Assembly: GCA_025999435.1 (NCBI GenBank)
Contig: BNXH01000078.1
Span: forward strand, 1-6,674
Length of the DNA: 6,674 bases
Direction: 5' to 3'
DNA from: Bacteroidia bacterium
Lineage (GTDB): Bacteria > Bacteroidota > Bacteroidia > Bacteroidales > Dysgonomonadaceae
In this document: one piece after another, positions 1 to 6,090 of the stretch
Position numbering within the stretch: the stretch's first letter is position 1
Layout of the letters: each line of letters opens with the position of its first letter
Position numbers and translations under genes: made by a program
The notes under the pieces: model-generated
Told to the model about the DNA's origin: nothing
Database searches by the model: none
The model's input: the letters and a program-made list of their open reading frames with translations, nothing else

Positions 1-197
1 TTGACGATGCCTACATAGCTGTATTTGCCGTCGGTAAAGTGCATCAGTTTGTTTTGCAACGAGCCTGTGTCCCTGTGTTTATAGAGCAAAGGACGACCGT
101 TGGCGGTATATTTTCCCGAAACGATCGCGGTGGTGCATGCTTCCGTTTGCAAGCCAGTGGCAAACAGCAGCAGGATAATGAGATAGAGGTGTTTCAT
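1..197 (-). CDS. Secreted Ntn-hydrolase (C45/acyltransferase-like), N-terminal fragment
   Basis: This is the 5' end of a minus-strand gene; the rest lies beyond the left window edge. The first 65 codons read MKHLYLIILLLFATGLQTEA, then CTTAIVSGKYTANGRPLLYK and HRDTG. The first 20 residues form a signal peptide. The Cys right after it, followed by TTAI..G..T.(D/N)GRPLL.KHRDTG, matches the start of Ntn-type hydrolases of the C45/penicillin-acyltransferase-like group. In that family the Cys becomes the N-terminal nucleophile after processing and cleaves linear amide bonds. Signal, Cys and motif are visible; the family is recalled knowledge; the substrate is unknown. The start is the only ATG that gives a complete signal peptide, and its leader is A-rich (taaaaaataaaaact). 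A CACAGAG-type repeat begins 28 bp upstream and may have separated the gene from its original promoter. Confidence 0.72.
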   Translation of the reverse strand, partial: MKHLYLIILLLFATGLQTEACTTAIVSGKYTANGRPLLYKHRDTGSLQNKLMHFTDGKYSYVGIV

Positions 198-224
198 AGT
201 TTTTATTTTTTAGCCTTATTCTTT

Positions 225-260
225 AAACCACAGAGTAACACGGAGGAGGCACAGAGTTTT
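225..260 (+). repeat. CACAGAG-type repeat, left arm flanking the GxxExxY gene
   Basis: This 36-bp stretch begins aaaccacagagtaacac and ends cacagagtttt. It is the imperfect inverted partner of 639-672, whose reverse complement begins aaaaccacagagaaacac and ends cacagagt. The two arms share ACCACAGAG, AACAC.GAG and CACAGAGT. This arm runs into the stop codon of the enclosed minus-strand gene (TAA at 260-262), so the repeat fits tightly around the reading frame. Confidence 0.75.
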
Positions 261-634
261 TACATTACAAATCTCTTAATTCCTGTTCTCAGCGATTTAA
301 CATTAAAATTTATTAAATAACCTATTTTACATTCTGCCAACTTGAGGTAAGTCAATAGTTGGGCGGTGTGAATGTCTTTAAATTCTTCCACAGCTTTTAG
401 TTCTAAAATAACTTTATTTTCAATAAGCAGGTCTATTCTATATCCGGCTTCTATTTCTATACCTTTATATTCAACAGGAAGCTCAACTTGTCTTTCTACA
501 ATTAGTCCGTTTTGTTGCAGTTCGTAAAAAAGGCATGCTTCATAGGCACTTTCCAAAAGTCCCGGTCCGAGTTCTGTATGAACAGTATAAGCACATCTTA
601 AAATTCTTTCCGTTAAATCTCTTTCTATAAACAT
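260..634 (-). CDS. GxxExxY family protein (PD-(D/E)XK nuclease-like fold)
   Basis: This 124-residue protein has the usual length of the GxxExxY family. The name-giving motif is at residues 25-31 (GLLESAY), preceded by the typical helix V-H-x-x-L-G-P. A second conserved block, YRIDLLIENKVILELKA (residues 65-81), supplies D68 and E78-x-K80, the layout of a PD-(D/E)XK nuclease core; residues 82-113 (VEEF onward) resemble the family's C-terminal part. The family is small, widely scattered among bacteria and of unknown biological role; nuclease activity is inferred from the fold only. No signal peptide or membrane segment is seen. The start at 634 gives the standard N-terminus (MFIERDLTERIL). The gene stands alone between inverted CACAGAG repeats at 225-260 and 639-672, with its stop codon touching the left one. 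This suggests that it moved or spread together with the repeats. It is intact. Confidence 0.88.
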   Translation of the reverse strand: MFIERDLTERILRCAYTVHTELGPGLLESAYEACLFYELQQNGLIVERQVELPVEYKGIEIEAGYRIDLLIENKVILELKAVEEFKDIHTAQLLTYLKLAECKIGYLINFNVKSLRTGIKRFVM

Positions 635-638
635 ATCT

Positions 639-672
639 ACTCTGTGAAAACTCTGTGTTTCTCTGTGGTTTT
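639..672 (-). repeat. CACAGAG-type repeat, right arm flanking the GxxExxY gene
   Basis: This 34-bp arm (actctgtg ... ctctgtggtttt) is the inverted partner of 225-260. It ends 4 bp before the start codon of the GxxExxY gene, so on the minus strand it forms nearly the whole leader of that gene. Internally it is a short run of CTCTGTG units spaced about 10-11 bp apart. Confidence 0.75.
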
Positions 673-758
673 ACCTTTTCTGAAAATTTCTTATAAAGAT
701 AATATTTTACATTAAGATTCGCAGAACACCTCCGGTGAAATTAATAATAATAGCTTTC

Positions 759-793
759 GTTGCTTAACTCTTTAACAAAATACTTTATCTTTG
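759..793 (+). promoter_or_regulatory. Bacteroidota-type promoter for the lipoprotein gene
   Basis: TATCTTTG at 786-793 is a perfect match to the Bacteroidota -7 box (TAnnTTTG). A possible -33 element GTTG lies at 759-762, 23 bp upstream, at the loose end of the accepted spacing. Transcription would begin near 798-800 and leave a leader of about 30 bases before the ATG at 829. This argues against the in-frame upstream ATG at 760, which lies inside the promoter. Confidence 0.6.
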
Positions 794-828
794 CAGCATA
801 CAAACTAAAAACTAAACCAAGACCGATT

Positions 829-1266
829 ATGAAGAAAATACTGTCTTTTATACTGCTGCTGACTTTATCGTTTGCTTTCTCGGCTTGTGGTGGTAGCGAT
901 GATGACGAACCCGAGAAATTCGTATGGGGCGGCGACTGGAATGATCCTAATGATCCTCATTATGCTACTTATAAAGGAATGTATAATCCGATACAGGGGT
1001 TGTGGAGGTTTGATTGGGATGAAAATAGAGGAATGTATTTCTCAGATGATTTTAAAGTTTATGATGTTACTTTTTATTCAGATATAAGTTATAAAATGGA
1101 CGAATATGGGTCTAAATATATGATTAATGATAAGGCTTTTAAAATAATTTATACAATCACATTTCTATATAAGATAGAAGGAAATAAACTATATTATGTA
1201 CATCCATATGGAGGTTACAACAAAGATATTAACACTTGGGATAAAGCAACTAAAGTGGAGAAATAA
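829..1266 (+). CDS. Small predicted surface-exposed lipoprotein, function unknown
   Basis: This 145-residue protein starts with a type II signal peptide (MKKILSFILLLTLSFAFSAC); the lipobox is F17-S18-A19-C20. The residues after Cys, GGSDDDE, are acidic, as in the lipoprotein export signals that send lipoproteins to the outer surface in Bacteroidota, so surface exposure is likely. The mature part has no enzyme motif I recognise. It is rich in Tyr, Trp and Asp, and the pattern GLWRFDWDENRGMYFSDD with later alternating hydrophobic strands (VTFYS, KIIYTITFLYKIEG, KLYYVHP) suggests a small beta barrel or sandwich, perhaps lipocalin-like; this is a guess. An in-frame ATG at 760 would add 23 residues before the signal peptide and overlap the promoter, so 829 is preferred. 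The second half is clearly AT-richer than the first. The gene is monocistronic and ends 2 bp before a large palindrome. Confidence 0.8.
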   Translation: MKKILSFILLLTLSFAFSACGGSDDDEPEKFVWGGDWNDPNDPHYATYKGMYNPIQGLWRFDWDENRGMYFSDDFKVYDVTFYSDISYKMDEYGSKYMINDKAFKIIYTITFLYKIEGNKLYYVHPYGGYNKDINTWDKATKVEK

Positions 1267-1268
1267 TC

Positions 1269-1405
1269 AAAGGGGGTGTGTCAAAAGGTCTTTGATACGT
1301 CATTGCGAACGAAGTGAAGCAATCCAGAGTGTTTATTATTAATGGATTGCTTCGGGTGAACCCTCGCAATGACGGGGGGATTTCATCTTTTGACACACCC
1401 TCTTT
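1269..1405. repeat. Compound palindrome: REP-like hairpin inside a 19-bp inverted repeat; likely bidirectional terminator
   Basis: Outer arms are 1269-1287 (aaagggggtgtgtcaaaag) and 1387-1405, complementary at 18 of 19 positions. Inside lies a second palindrome with perfect 11-bp stems: cgtcattgcga (1298-1308) with tcgcaatgacg (1364-1374), and gaagcaatcca (1316-1326) with tggattgcttc (1343-1353), around a 16-base loop. The inner part recurs at 6009-6090; the outer arms do not. It fills the space between two convergent genes, 2 bp after one stop codon and 5 bp from the other, so it probably ends transcription from both sides. The outer arms resemble terminal inverted repeats of a small non-autonomous element, but no clear target duplication is visible. 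Confidence 0.82.
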
Positions 1406-1410
1406 ATTTG

Positions 1411-4035
1411 TTATATCATTTTTCGAATCAGTTTAAGTACCCCTTTCTTCTGGTCTAAAGGATCATAGCCATCTACTTCGGCTATGTTGTACAGGTCTCC
1501 GTTGAATTTTACTAAGGCCTTATTCAGATTGCTATATTCTTCGGGAGACAAATAACACTCCACTACTGTATAATTGCTGTTATTATTTGTAAGTAGCAGA
1601 TAGAAACTTTTCATAATAGAATCTGCTTTGTTTTCGTAATCGAGTACCAGATTTTTTTGTCCTTTAAACTCGTTGGCTACCATCGCTACTTTGGCAGGTT
1701 TTTCATTATTAATAAGTATCTCTTTTATTCCGGATTTATACCAAAATCGTTGGTTCTTATCAGGATAGAATTTTGCACTCATTTCTTCATAATCGTAAGC
1801 GTCTTTTTGTTCCCATACCTCGTGGTCGGTAATGACAGGAACCTCGAAATTTGTACCGTCTTCTTTCAATTTTTTATACCAGCAATAAGAGAAATTTGAG
1901 TTTTGTGTTAGTTTAGTTGTTTCCTCGCTGCCTGTATAATATTCACCTTTACCGTATTTCCCGGAGTTTACTATTTTTTCTCCGGTCTTATTGCCTGTTT
2001 CAGGGCTTACTTCATCATCCATTGTCTCATAGTAGCCTTCCTCCCCTGTATCGGCAGTAAAACCCAGTTCGTAGACGTATGGCAAATTCAGTGATTCATT
2101 TGTTCGCTGCGTTACATTCGCTTTTTTATCCAGATCGATTAATAAAGATGGATTCGTTACCAATTTGCTCTTTCTTATATTCAGGTCGAAGTTATTACCA
2201 CCTGTATTTATTATTTCCAGATTGAACGTCTTGCAAAAATTATCTATCCAGTCGTTTATTTTTGTATTCGATGGCAGGAATTTTATCAGGTCTATTTCGT
2301 TTTCTTTAAAGGTAGGAGCATCGTTCCAATTCATAGTGGAGTCGCTATTACCATCGTCCGTTACTTTAAGCCAACTTCTGTCACGCATAAAAGGTGTTAA
2401 AGAAAGGTTAAACTTCACATTGTGATTAATCCATTTGGTTGACATTGAGTGTAACAGAAAAACAGAAACAGATACAATGGACAGGCAATCTCCTTTTTCG
2501 AGCCAGATAACCTGACTGATGTGCCCGGATGCATTTTTGTTATTTGCATTTTGACTGGTTCTCGTTTTCTTATTTTCAGGTATGCCCTCCAGATCGACTT
2601 TAAACTTCTCGGTATTCACAAATCCTGCGCCTTGCCTTTGTCTGTATCCATCGCTCTTGACAGCAGAATAGAATCTGTCACTTGTGCTATCCGTTGATTT
2701 TATACTCCAAGATTTTCCTCCGCTTATTGCCATCGGGTTATGGCGGACGGTGCTTCCCGGCATATAGAAAGATGGAAAATCTTTGTGATATCCCCACGAA
2801 AAGCCACAAATAAACTTACTGTTTTGTTTAGGGTCTATAAAATGAACCCCGCCCTCTTGCGGAAAAATAGCTTCATCTACATCAGATTCTATTTCCTGAT
2901 TATTTAGGTAGAAAGTATTATCAAAAGATTCTTTTGTAAGCAACTCTTTATCAGGTGAATATCGGACTATTTTAATCTCAAATTTGTCTTTGCTTAGGTC
3001 TGATTTCTCAATACTTAGACCTTGTTGCGGAGGAATATAAAGATATTCATTACCTAGTTCTAAATCGGCGTCAAATTCCAATTTGTACAATCCGGTATAA
3101 GGTACTTTAAATAAAATAGTTGTATTTTCTTCGTTTTTTGTTGCTGAAATATTCGAACCCGAATCTATTATACTTAAATTAGAAAGAGTACTCGAATGGA
3201 ACAAGTTTGATAGTACGACATTCCTATTCTCTTCATTATAGCCCCGATAGCCATTTTTCTCTTTCTTCCCATTCAGGTAGCTACCCCATCGTCCTTCCAC
3301 CTTCATTTCCCCAGCACCCCAGAAAAGTTCATATTCAGCTGGGTTCTTGTAACTTACGTACAGATTCTTGAATCGCTCGTCACTTAACGCACTTCCTCCC
3401 AATGTATACTTGGCATTCTCGAATATTTTTTTGAGCATATGGACAACATTTACTGAAGGTAGGAAGTCATCAATAGCAAATCTCACCGAACTATCGTAAA
3501 TATCCTTATTGGAATAATTTTTGTTAGCTTCGTATTTGTTTAGTAAGCCGTATAACACAAAAGGAAAAAGGCAAGGGGACTGATCTCCGTACTTATCTTT
3601 ATCGTAACCATCGGTGTTGTAGATAGTCAGTCCTTCTATACCATTGAAAGACAAAGGCCACTTCCCCGCCTGGTTCATCATCGTTTCGCCGAAAATATCC
3701 TTCACCGTTTTAGGAGCAGGAACGCCCAGATTGCCGATGTAGGCGTCGCGGGTGATCTGGCTTATGCGGAACTTGCCGTCGAGGATCAGGATGCCATCGA
3801 CGTAGAGGCGGGCATTGTCATACACCTTAAACTTGCCCTGCACCTCTTCGATGTTGGTGTAGTTGAAAATCTCGTTGTTGGCAGATGTCGCGGGAAGGCT
3901 TATCTCGTATGACTTTTGCGCGTCCTTCACGCTCAGTTCCGACGGTTTGATAAACACACGCTTGAGGTAAATCCCCAGATTTTCGGGGTTGCCGATGTCG
4001 CACAAGCGACCGCCGATATATAATTCTATGTTCAT
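1411..4035 (-). CDS. Phage tail/baseplate-hub-like protein (Bacteroidota prophage type)
   Basis: This 874-residue protein has no signal peptide. Its N-terminus (MNIELYIGGRLCDIG, then residues 40-70 with QKSYEISLPATSANNEIF) follows a pattern I know from large tail proteins of Bacteroidota phages: a strand-rich head with V-D-(I/L)-G, then S-Y.I.LPAT..NN.IF. Two further segments fit a hub or tail-associated role: 190-230 (DFLPSVNVVHMLKKIFENAK) and 586-622 (FLPSNTKINDWIDNFCKTFN), each a helix leading a folded module. The C-terminus (residues 841-874) is strand-rich with NGDLYNIAEVDGYDP. The middle, about 240-560, is AT-rich, low in known motifs and likely the variable part. By analogy it would sit at the tail tip, where such proteins form the hub or bear host-contact domains. 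It follows the terminase gene at 65 bp, a gap filled by a palindromic repeat. GC content falls from about 60% near 3721-3780 to about 25% near 2881-2940. Exact family is uncertain. Confidence 0.62.
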   Translation of the reverse strand: MNIELYIGGRLCDIGNPENLGIYLKRVFIKPSELSVKDAQKSYEISLPATSANNEIFNYTNIEEVQGKFKVYDNARLYVDGILILDGKFRISQITRDAYIGNLGVPAPKTVKDIFGETMMNQAGKWPLSFNGIEGLTIYNTDGYDKDKYGDQSPCLFPFVLYGLLNKYEANKNYSNKDIYDSSVRFAIDDFLPSVNVVHMLKKIFENAKYTLGGSALSDERFKNLYVSYKNPAEYELFWGAGEMKVEGRWGSYLNGKKEKNGYRGYNEENRNVVLSNLFHSSTLSNLSIIDSGSNISATKNEENTTILFKVPYTGLYKLEFDADLELGNEYLYIPPQQGLSIEKSDLSKDKFEIKIVRYSPDKELLTKESFDNTFYLNNQEIESDVDEAIFPQEGGVHFIDPKQNSKFICGFSWGYHKDFPSFYMPGSTVRHNPMAISGGKSWSIKSTDSTSDRFYSAVKSDGYRQRQGAGFVNTEKFKVDLEGIPENKKTRTSQNANNKNASGHISQVIWLEKGDCLSIVSVSVFLLHSMSTKWINHNVKFNLSLTPFMRDRSWLKVTDDGNSDSTMNWNDAPTFKENEIDLIKFLPSNTKINDWIDNFCKTFNLEIINTGGNNFDLNIRKSKLVTNPSLLIDLDKKANVTQRTNESLNLPYVYELGFTADTGEEGYYETMDDEVSPETGNKTGEKIVNSGKYGKGEYYTGSEETTKLTQNSNFSYCWYKKLKEDGTNFEVPVITDHEVWEQKDAYDYEEMSAKFYPDKNQRFWYKSGIKEILINNEKPAKVAMVANEFKGQKNLVLDYENKADSIMKSFYLLLTNNNSNYTVVECYLSPEEYSNLNKALVKFNGDLYNIAEVDGYDPLDQKKGVLKLIRKMI

Positions 4036-4039
4036 GTTT

Positions 4040-4114
4040 TTTTTAGCTTTTAGCTTTTAGCCGATAGCTTTAGTCGCTTTGCGCCTCTAATAGCTAAAAG
4101 CTAACGGCTAGTGG
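4040..4114. repeat. TAGCTTTTAGC-type palindromic repeat, copy A (tail-terminase gap)
   Basis: This is an imperfect palindrome built from TAGCTTTTAGC units (4044-4060), a core tagtcgctttgcgc (4071-4084), and a complementary side with tagctaaaagcta (4091-4103). It fills the whole gap between the tail gene start (4035) and the terminase stop (4101-4103), and enters the last codons of the terminase. Copy B at 5285-5368 has the same core and arms. Confidence 0.8.
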
Positions 4115-5279
4115 CTGGTTTAACAATTGAATAACTCAGTTCGTTGTTTCGCTCCATCAGCTTGTTGAGGCAGACGTAGCGCTGCGCATCTACCGAGTGA
4201 TTGAACCGGTCGATGGGCGTGTTTGTAGCGTTGCCCATAGCGTCGGTCATCCAGCGATAGTTGCGATACTCGTTGATGATGTTGGCGCTGCGTTGCGTCA
4301 CATGCTTGCGGTAACGGTTGAGGATAGAAATACCCGTGTTGATGCTGTCCCGCCCTTTCTGAGCAGGTTCTACCTGCCAACCCATCGAGGCTATTTCGCG
4401 GATACTTTTCGGCTCGGCGCAATCGGCTATGACAGGTGTGTTTCTGGGAATGCCGCACGAAGACAGCAGATTGGCAATCATGGGGTTGTCGTAACCCTTC
4501 TCGTATAGCAGTTCGTCGATCCACAACTCGCCGTCCGACAGGCGGATGTCTACCATCGCCGTGGGGTCGTTGGTGAACCCGAAGTCGATGCCTATCCAAC
4601 GCTTTTTGTACTGCTCCGGCATTTGGCTTACAATATCCCAATTCTGGATCACCACCCCCTGAAGCGAGCCTGTAAGCCCTTCGCCGTACACCTTCCACCA
4701 ATCTTTGTCGCTCCGGTTCGATTCTATTTCTTTGATTTGTGCCGCCGACAAGTACTCATTGTCGCGATAGGTGGAGTGGACGAGCCGCGCTCCGTCACTC
4801 ACGAGCACCTTTTCGTCGAGCCAAAATTCGTAGCAGGGGTTGCAGTCGAGAAATACTGTTTCGGTAGTACGGATCGCCAATTGGCGGTACACTTCCCAAT
4901 CGATGTTGATGCACTCGTTGATGTAGAGAATATCGCGGCTGGGACCATGTACCTTGCCCGGATTGTCGGCCGAAAAGAACTCGATATACGAATTGTTGGC
5001 TTTGTAAATCTTGTCGGTGGCGTTCCAGTTGCGGTCGCTCCACAGGCTGTCGTTGCTGAGTATTTCTTTGAAATCGCGGATGCAACCTTTTTTGAGGTGG
5101 GGCATCGACTCGGATACAATCGAAATAACGCGTGGCCTTCGGGACAGGCATGCAATGTGATAAAGCAGTTGCAACTGACTGTAAGTCTTCGACGAACGGG
5201 TAGATCCTTTGTTGACAATGTAGCGGCAGCCACCGTTGTATGCCTCCAGGTTTTTTAAGTAAATACTGGTAACGTTCAT
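4101..5279 (-). CDS. terL: Phage terminase large subunit (PBSX/gp17-type)
   Basis: This 392-residue protein is the motor that pumps DNA into phage capsids and cuts the concatemer. The length fits a full large terminase. The ATPase domain shows Walker A at residues 25-32 (GSTRSSKT), Walker B with the catalytic Glu at 117-122 (ILYINE; N121 stands where Asp is common), and a coupling-type segment LDCNP at 144-148. The nuclease domain has the RNase H-like acidic triad: D232 (WIGIDFG), D286 (VIADCAEP) and D364 (FNHSVDAQRY). All key residues are present, so it looks functional. The ATG at 5279 leaves the normal short N-terminus before Walker A. The last residues (KPATSR) and the stop are encoded in repeat copy A. 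The connector-like gene lies upstream and the tail gene downstream, but no small terminase or portal gene is adjacent, which is unusual. Several long frames on the opposite strand are coding shadows. Confidence 0.93.
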   Translation of the reverse strand: MNVTSIYLKNLEAYNGGCRYIVNKGSTRSSKTYSQLQLLYHIACLSRRPRVISIVSESMPHLKKGCIRDFKEILSNDSLWSDRNWNATDKIYKANNSYIEFFSADNPGKVHGPSRDILYINECINIDWEVYRQLAIRTTETVFLDCNPCYEFWLDEKVLVSDGARLVHSTYRDNEYLSAAQIKEIESNRSDKDWWKVYGEGLTGSLQGVVIQNWDIVSQMPEQYKKRWIGIDFGFTNDPTAMVDIRLSDGELWIDELLYEKGYDNPMIANLLSSCGIPRNTPVIADCAEPKSIREIASMGWQVEPAQKGRDSINTGISILNRYRKHVTQRSANIINEYRNYRWMTDAMGNATNTPIDRFNHSVDAQRYVCLNKLMERNNELSYSIVKPATSR

Positions 5280-5284
5280 TGATA

Positions 5285-5368
5285 TAAGCTTTTAGCCATT
5301 AGCTAATAGCTGTTAGCTTTTAGTCGCTTTGCGCTGCTATTGGCTAAAAGCTATCGGCTAACAGCTTA
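5285..5368. repeat. TAGCTTTTAGC-type palindromic repeat, copy B (connector-terminase gap)
   Basis: This palindrome runs from taagcttttagcc (5285-5297) to ggctaacagctta (5356-5368), which pair apart from one base. The core tagtcgctttgcgc (5321-5334) is identical to that of copy A, exactly 1250 bp away, and is followed by ggctaaaagcta (5342-5353). It fills the gap between the connector stop (5372-5374) and the terminase ATG (5279), and so forms most of the terminase leader. In the mRNA it could fold into a long hairpin. Confidence 0.82.
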
Positions 5369-5371
5369 TAA

Positions 5372-5872
5372 TTATTTCTTGAAATAAAATCCGCTGTCGA
5401 AATCTTTTTCTCTTCTGTCCGGGCAATCGCCTTCGGGACGCCAAAGGGGATATGACGCGCGGCACCGGCTCAGGAAATCGATGAGTTGTCCTTTCAGAAT
5501 GTCGGCATCGTTTTTTATCCACTGGCGGAGTTGTGCCAGGTCTTTGATGTCGATTCCTTTGCTGTTCTCGCTTTCGCGGATGGTGACGCCCTTGTTGACA
5601 ATGGTTGCCCAATGGAACGGCAATGCCTGATAAACGGCATAAAAGGACAGGGCAGGGGCGATCTTGAGAATCAGGTCGCTGTTTTCGGGGGTCAGGTTGT
5701 TGTCTGCGATTTGCTCTTTGAGTTCCGACATCAGAGGTTCGCCCAATACCGGTTCGATGTGCAATTCCTGCGCAATGCCGATGTAGGGCACAAACTCGGT
5801 AATGTCGGTGTTGGATGTCACGGGAGAATACTGCTTAAAGAGGCTCTCGCTAATAAGTGGTAATTGTATCAT
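5372..5872 (-). CDS. Phage head-tail connector-like protein (gp6/DUF6712-like)
   Basis: This 166-residue, mostly helical protein resembles the small adaptor proteins of Bacteroidota prophages (DUF6712, gp6-like head-tail connectors). Visible family traits are the N-terminal segment LISESLFKQYSPVTSNTDIT, the segment YIGIAQELHIEPVLGEPLMS (about residues 30-49), a helix with FYAVYQALPFHWATIVNKGV (about 77-96), and an amphipathic C-terminal helix ending in a W-R-P region. Such proteins form a ring under the portal and join the head to the tail; that role is inferred by analogy. It is the first gene of the three-gene minus-strand block, with terminase 92 bp downstream across repeat copy B. No signal peptide is present. 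The ATG at 5872 follows an A-rich leader (caaataaaaaaccagcga). No convincing TAnnTTTG promoter is visible upstream. A complete protein of typical size. Confidence 0.62.
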   Translation of the reverse strand: MIQLPLISESLFKQYSPVTSNTDITEFVPYIGIAQELHIEPVLGEPLMSELKEQIADNNLTPENSDLILKIAPALSFYAVYQALPFHWATIVNKGVTIRESENSKGIDIKDLAQLRQWIKNDADILKGQLIDFLSRCRASYPLWRPEGDCPDRREKDFDSGFYFKK

Positions 5873-5951
5873 TCGCTGGTTTTTTATTTGTTAATTATCT
5901 GCTTGTTACTGTATAGATAATTATGCGGAAAACAGTTAACAGTGAATAATA

Positions 5952-6007
5952 AGTAGTCAGTAGTGAGTAGTAAGTAGTAAGTAGTCAGTAGTCAGTAGTA
6001 AGTAGTA
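5952..6007. repeat. Tandem repeat, eight units of AGTAGTN (7 bp)
   Basis: Eight contiguous 7-bp units read AGTAGT plus one variable base (C, G, A, A, C, C, A, A). Only the seventh base varies. The array ends one base before the REP-like hairpin at 6009. It resembles low-complexity extragenic repeats common in Bacteroidota. The unit is not a multiple of 3 and lies outside any gene, so copy changes would alter promoter spacing rather than a protein. Confidence 0.9.
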
Positions 6008-6008
6008 T

Positions 6009-6090
6009 CGTCATTGCGAGGATTTATCCGAAGCAATCCAGAGTGCTGATTATTAATGGATTGCTTCGGGCTATCGCCCTCGCAATGATG
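6009..6090. repeat. REP-like hairpin, second copy (GTCATTGCGA / GAAGCAATCCA)
   Basis: The upper stem is a perfect 13-bp pairing of ccgaagcaatcca (6028-6040) with tggattgcttcgg (6057-6069). The lower stem pairs gtcattgcgagg (6010-6021) with cctcgcaatgat (6078-6089), apart from one G-T. The 16-base loop gagtgctgattattaa differs from that of the copy at 1298-1374 by two bases and has the same orientation. Unlike that copy it lacks the outer 19-bp inverted repeat. Confidence 0.88.

Noticed and set aside
39..320. Open plus-strand frame across the left end
   Set aside because: It overlaps the signal-peptide gene and the CACAGAG repeat on the other strand and has no domain pattern; it is a shadow frame.
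694..701. TATCTTTA on the minus strand as a promoter for the GxxExxY gene
   Set aside because: It is one base off the -7 consensus and has no TTTG-like element at proper spacing upstream, so it was not listed.
760..828. Upstream ATG (760) as start of the lipoprotein gene
   Set aside because: It would put 23 residues in front of the signal peptide and lies within the -33/-7 promoter.
1269..1405. Phage attachment site
   Set aside because: No tRNA gene or integrase is present, and the repeat is a palindrome with a second copy of REP type, so a repeat or terminator explains it better.
4120..5258. Several long frames on both strands over the terminase gene
   Set aside because: The terminase frame carries all family motifs. 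The others are rich in Arg, Pro, Gln or Val in low-complexity runs and arise from the higher GC content of this stretch.
5358..5863. Frames of 84 and 125 residues overlapping the connector-like gene
   Set aside because: They have no start context or recognisable features, and the connector-like frame explains the stretch.
5952..6007. CRISPR array
   Set aside because: The units are 7 bp and contiguous, with no spacers and no cas genes nearby.
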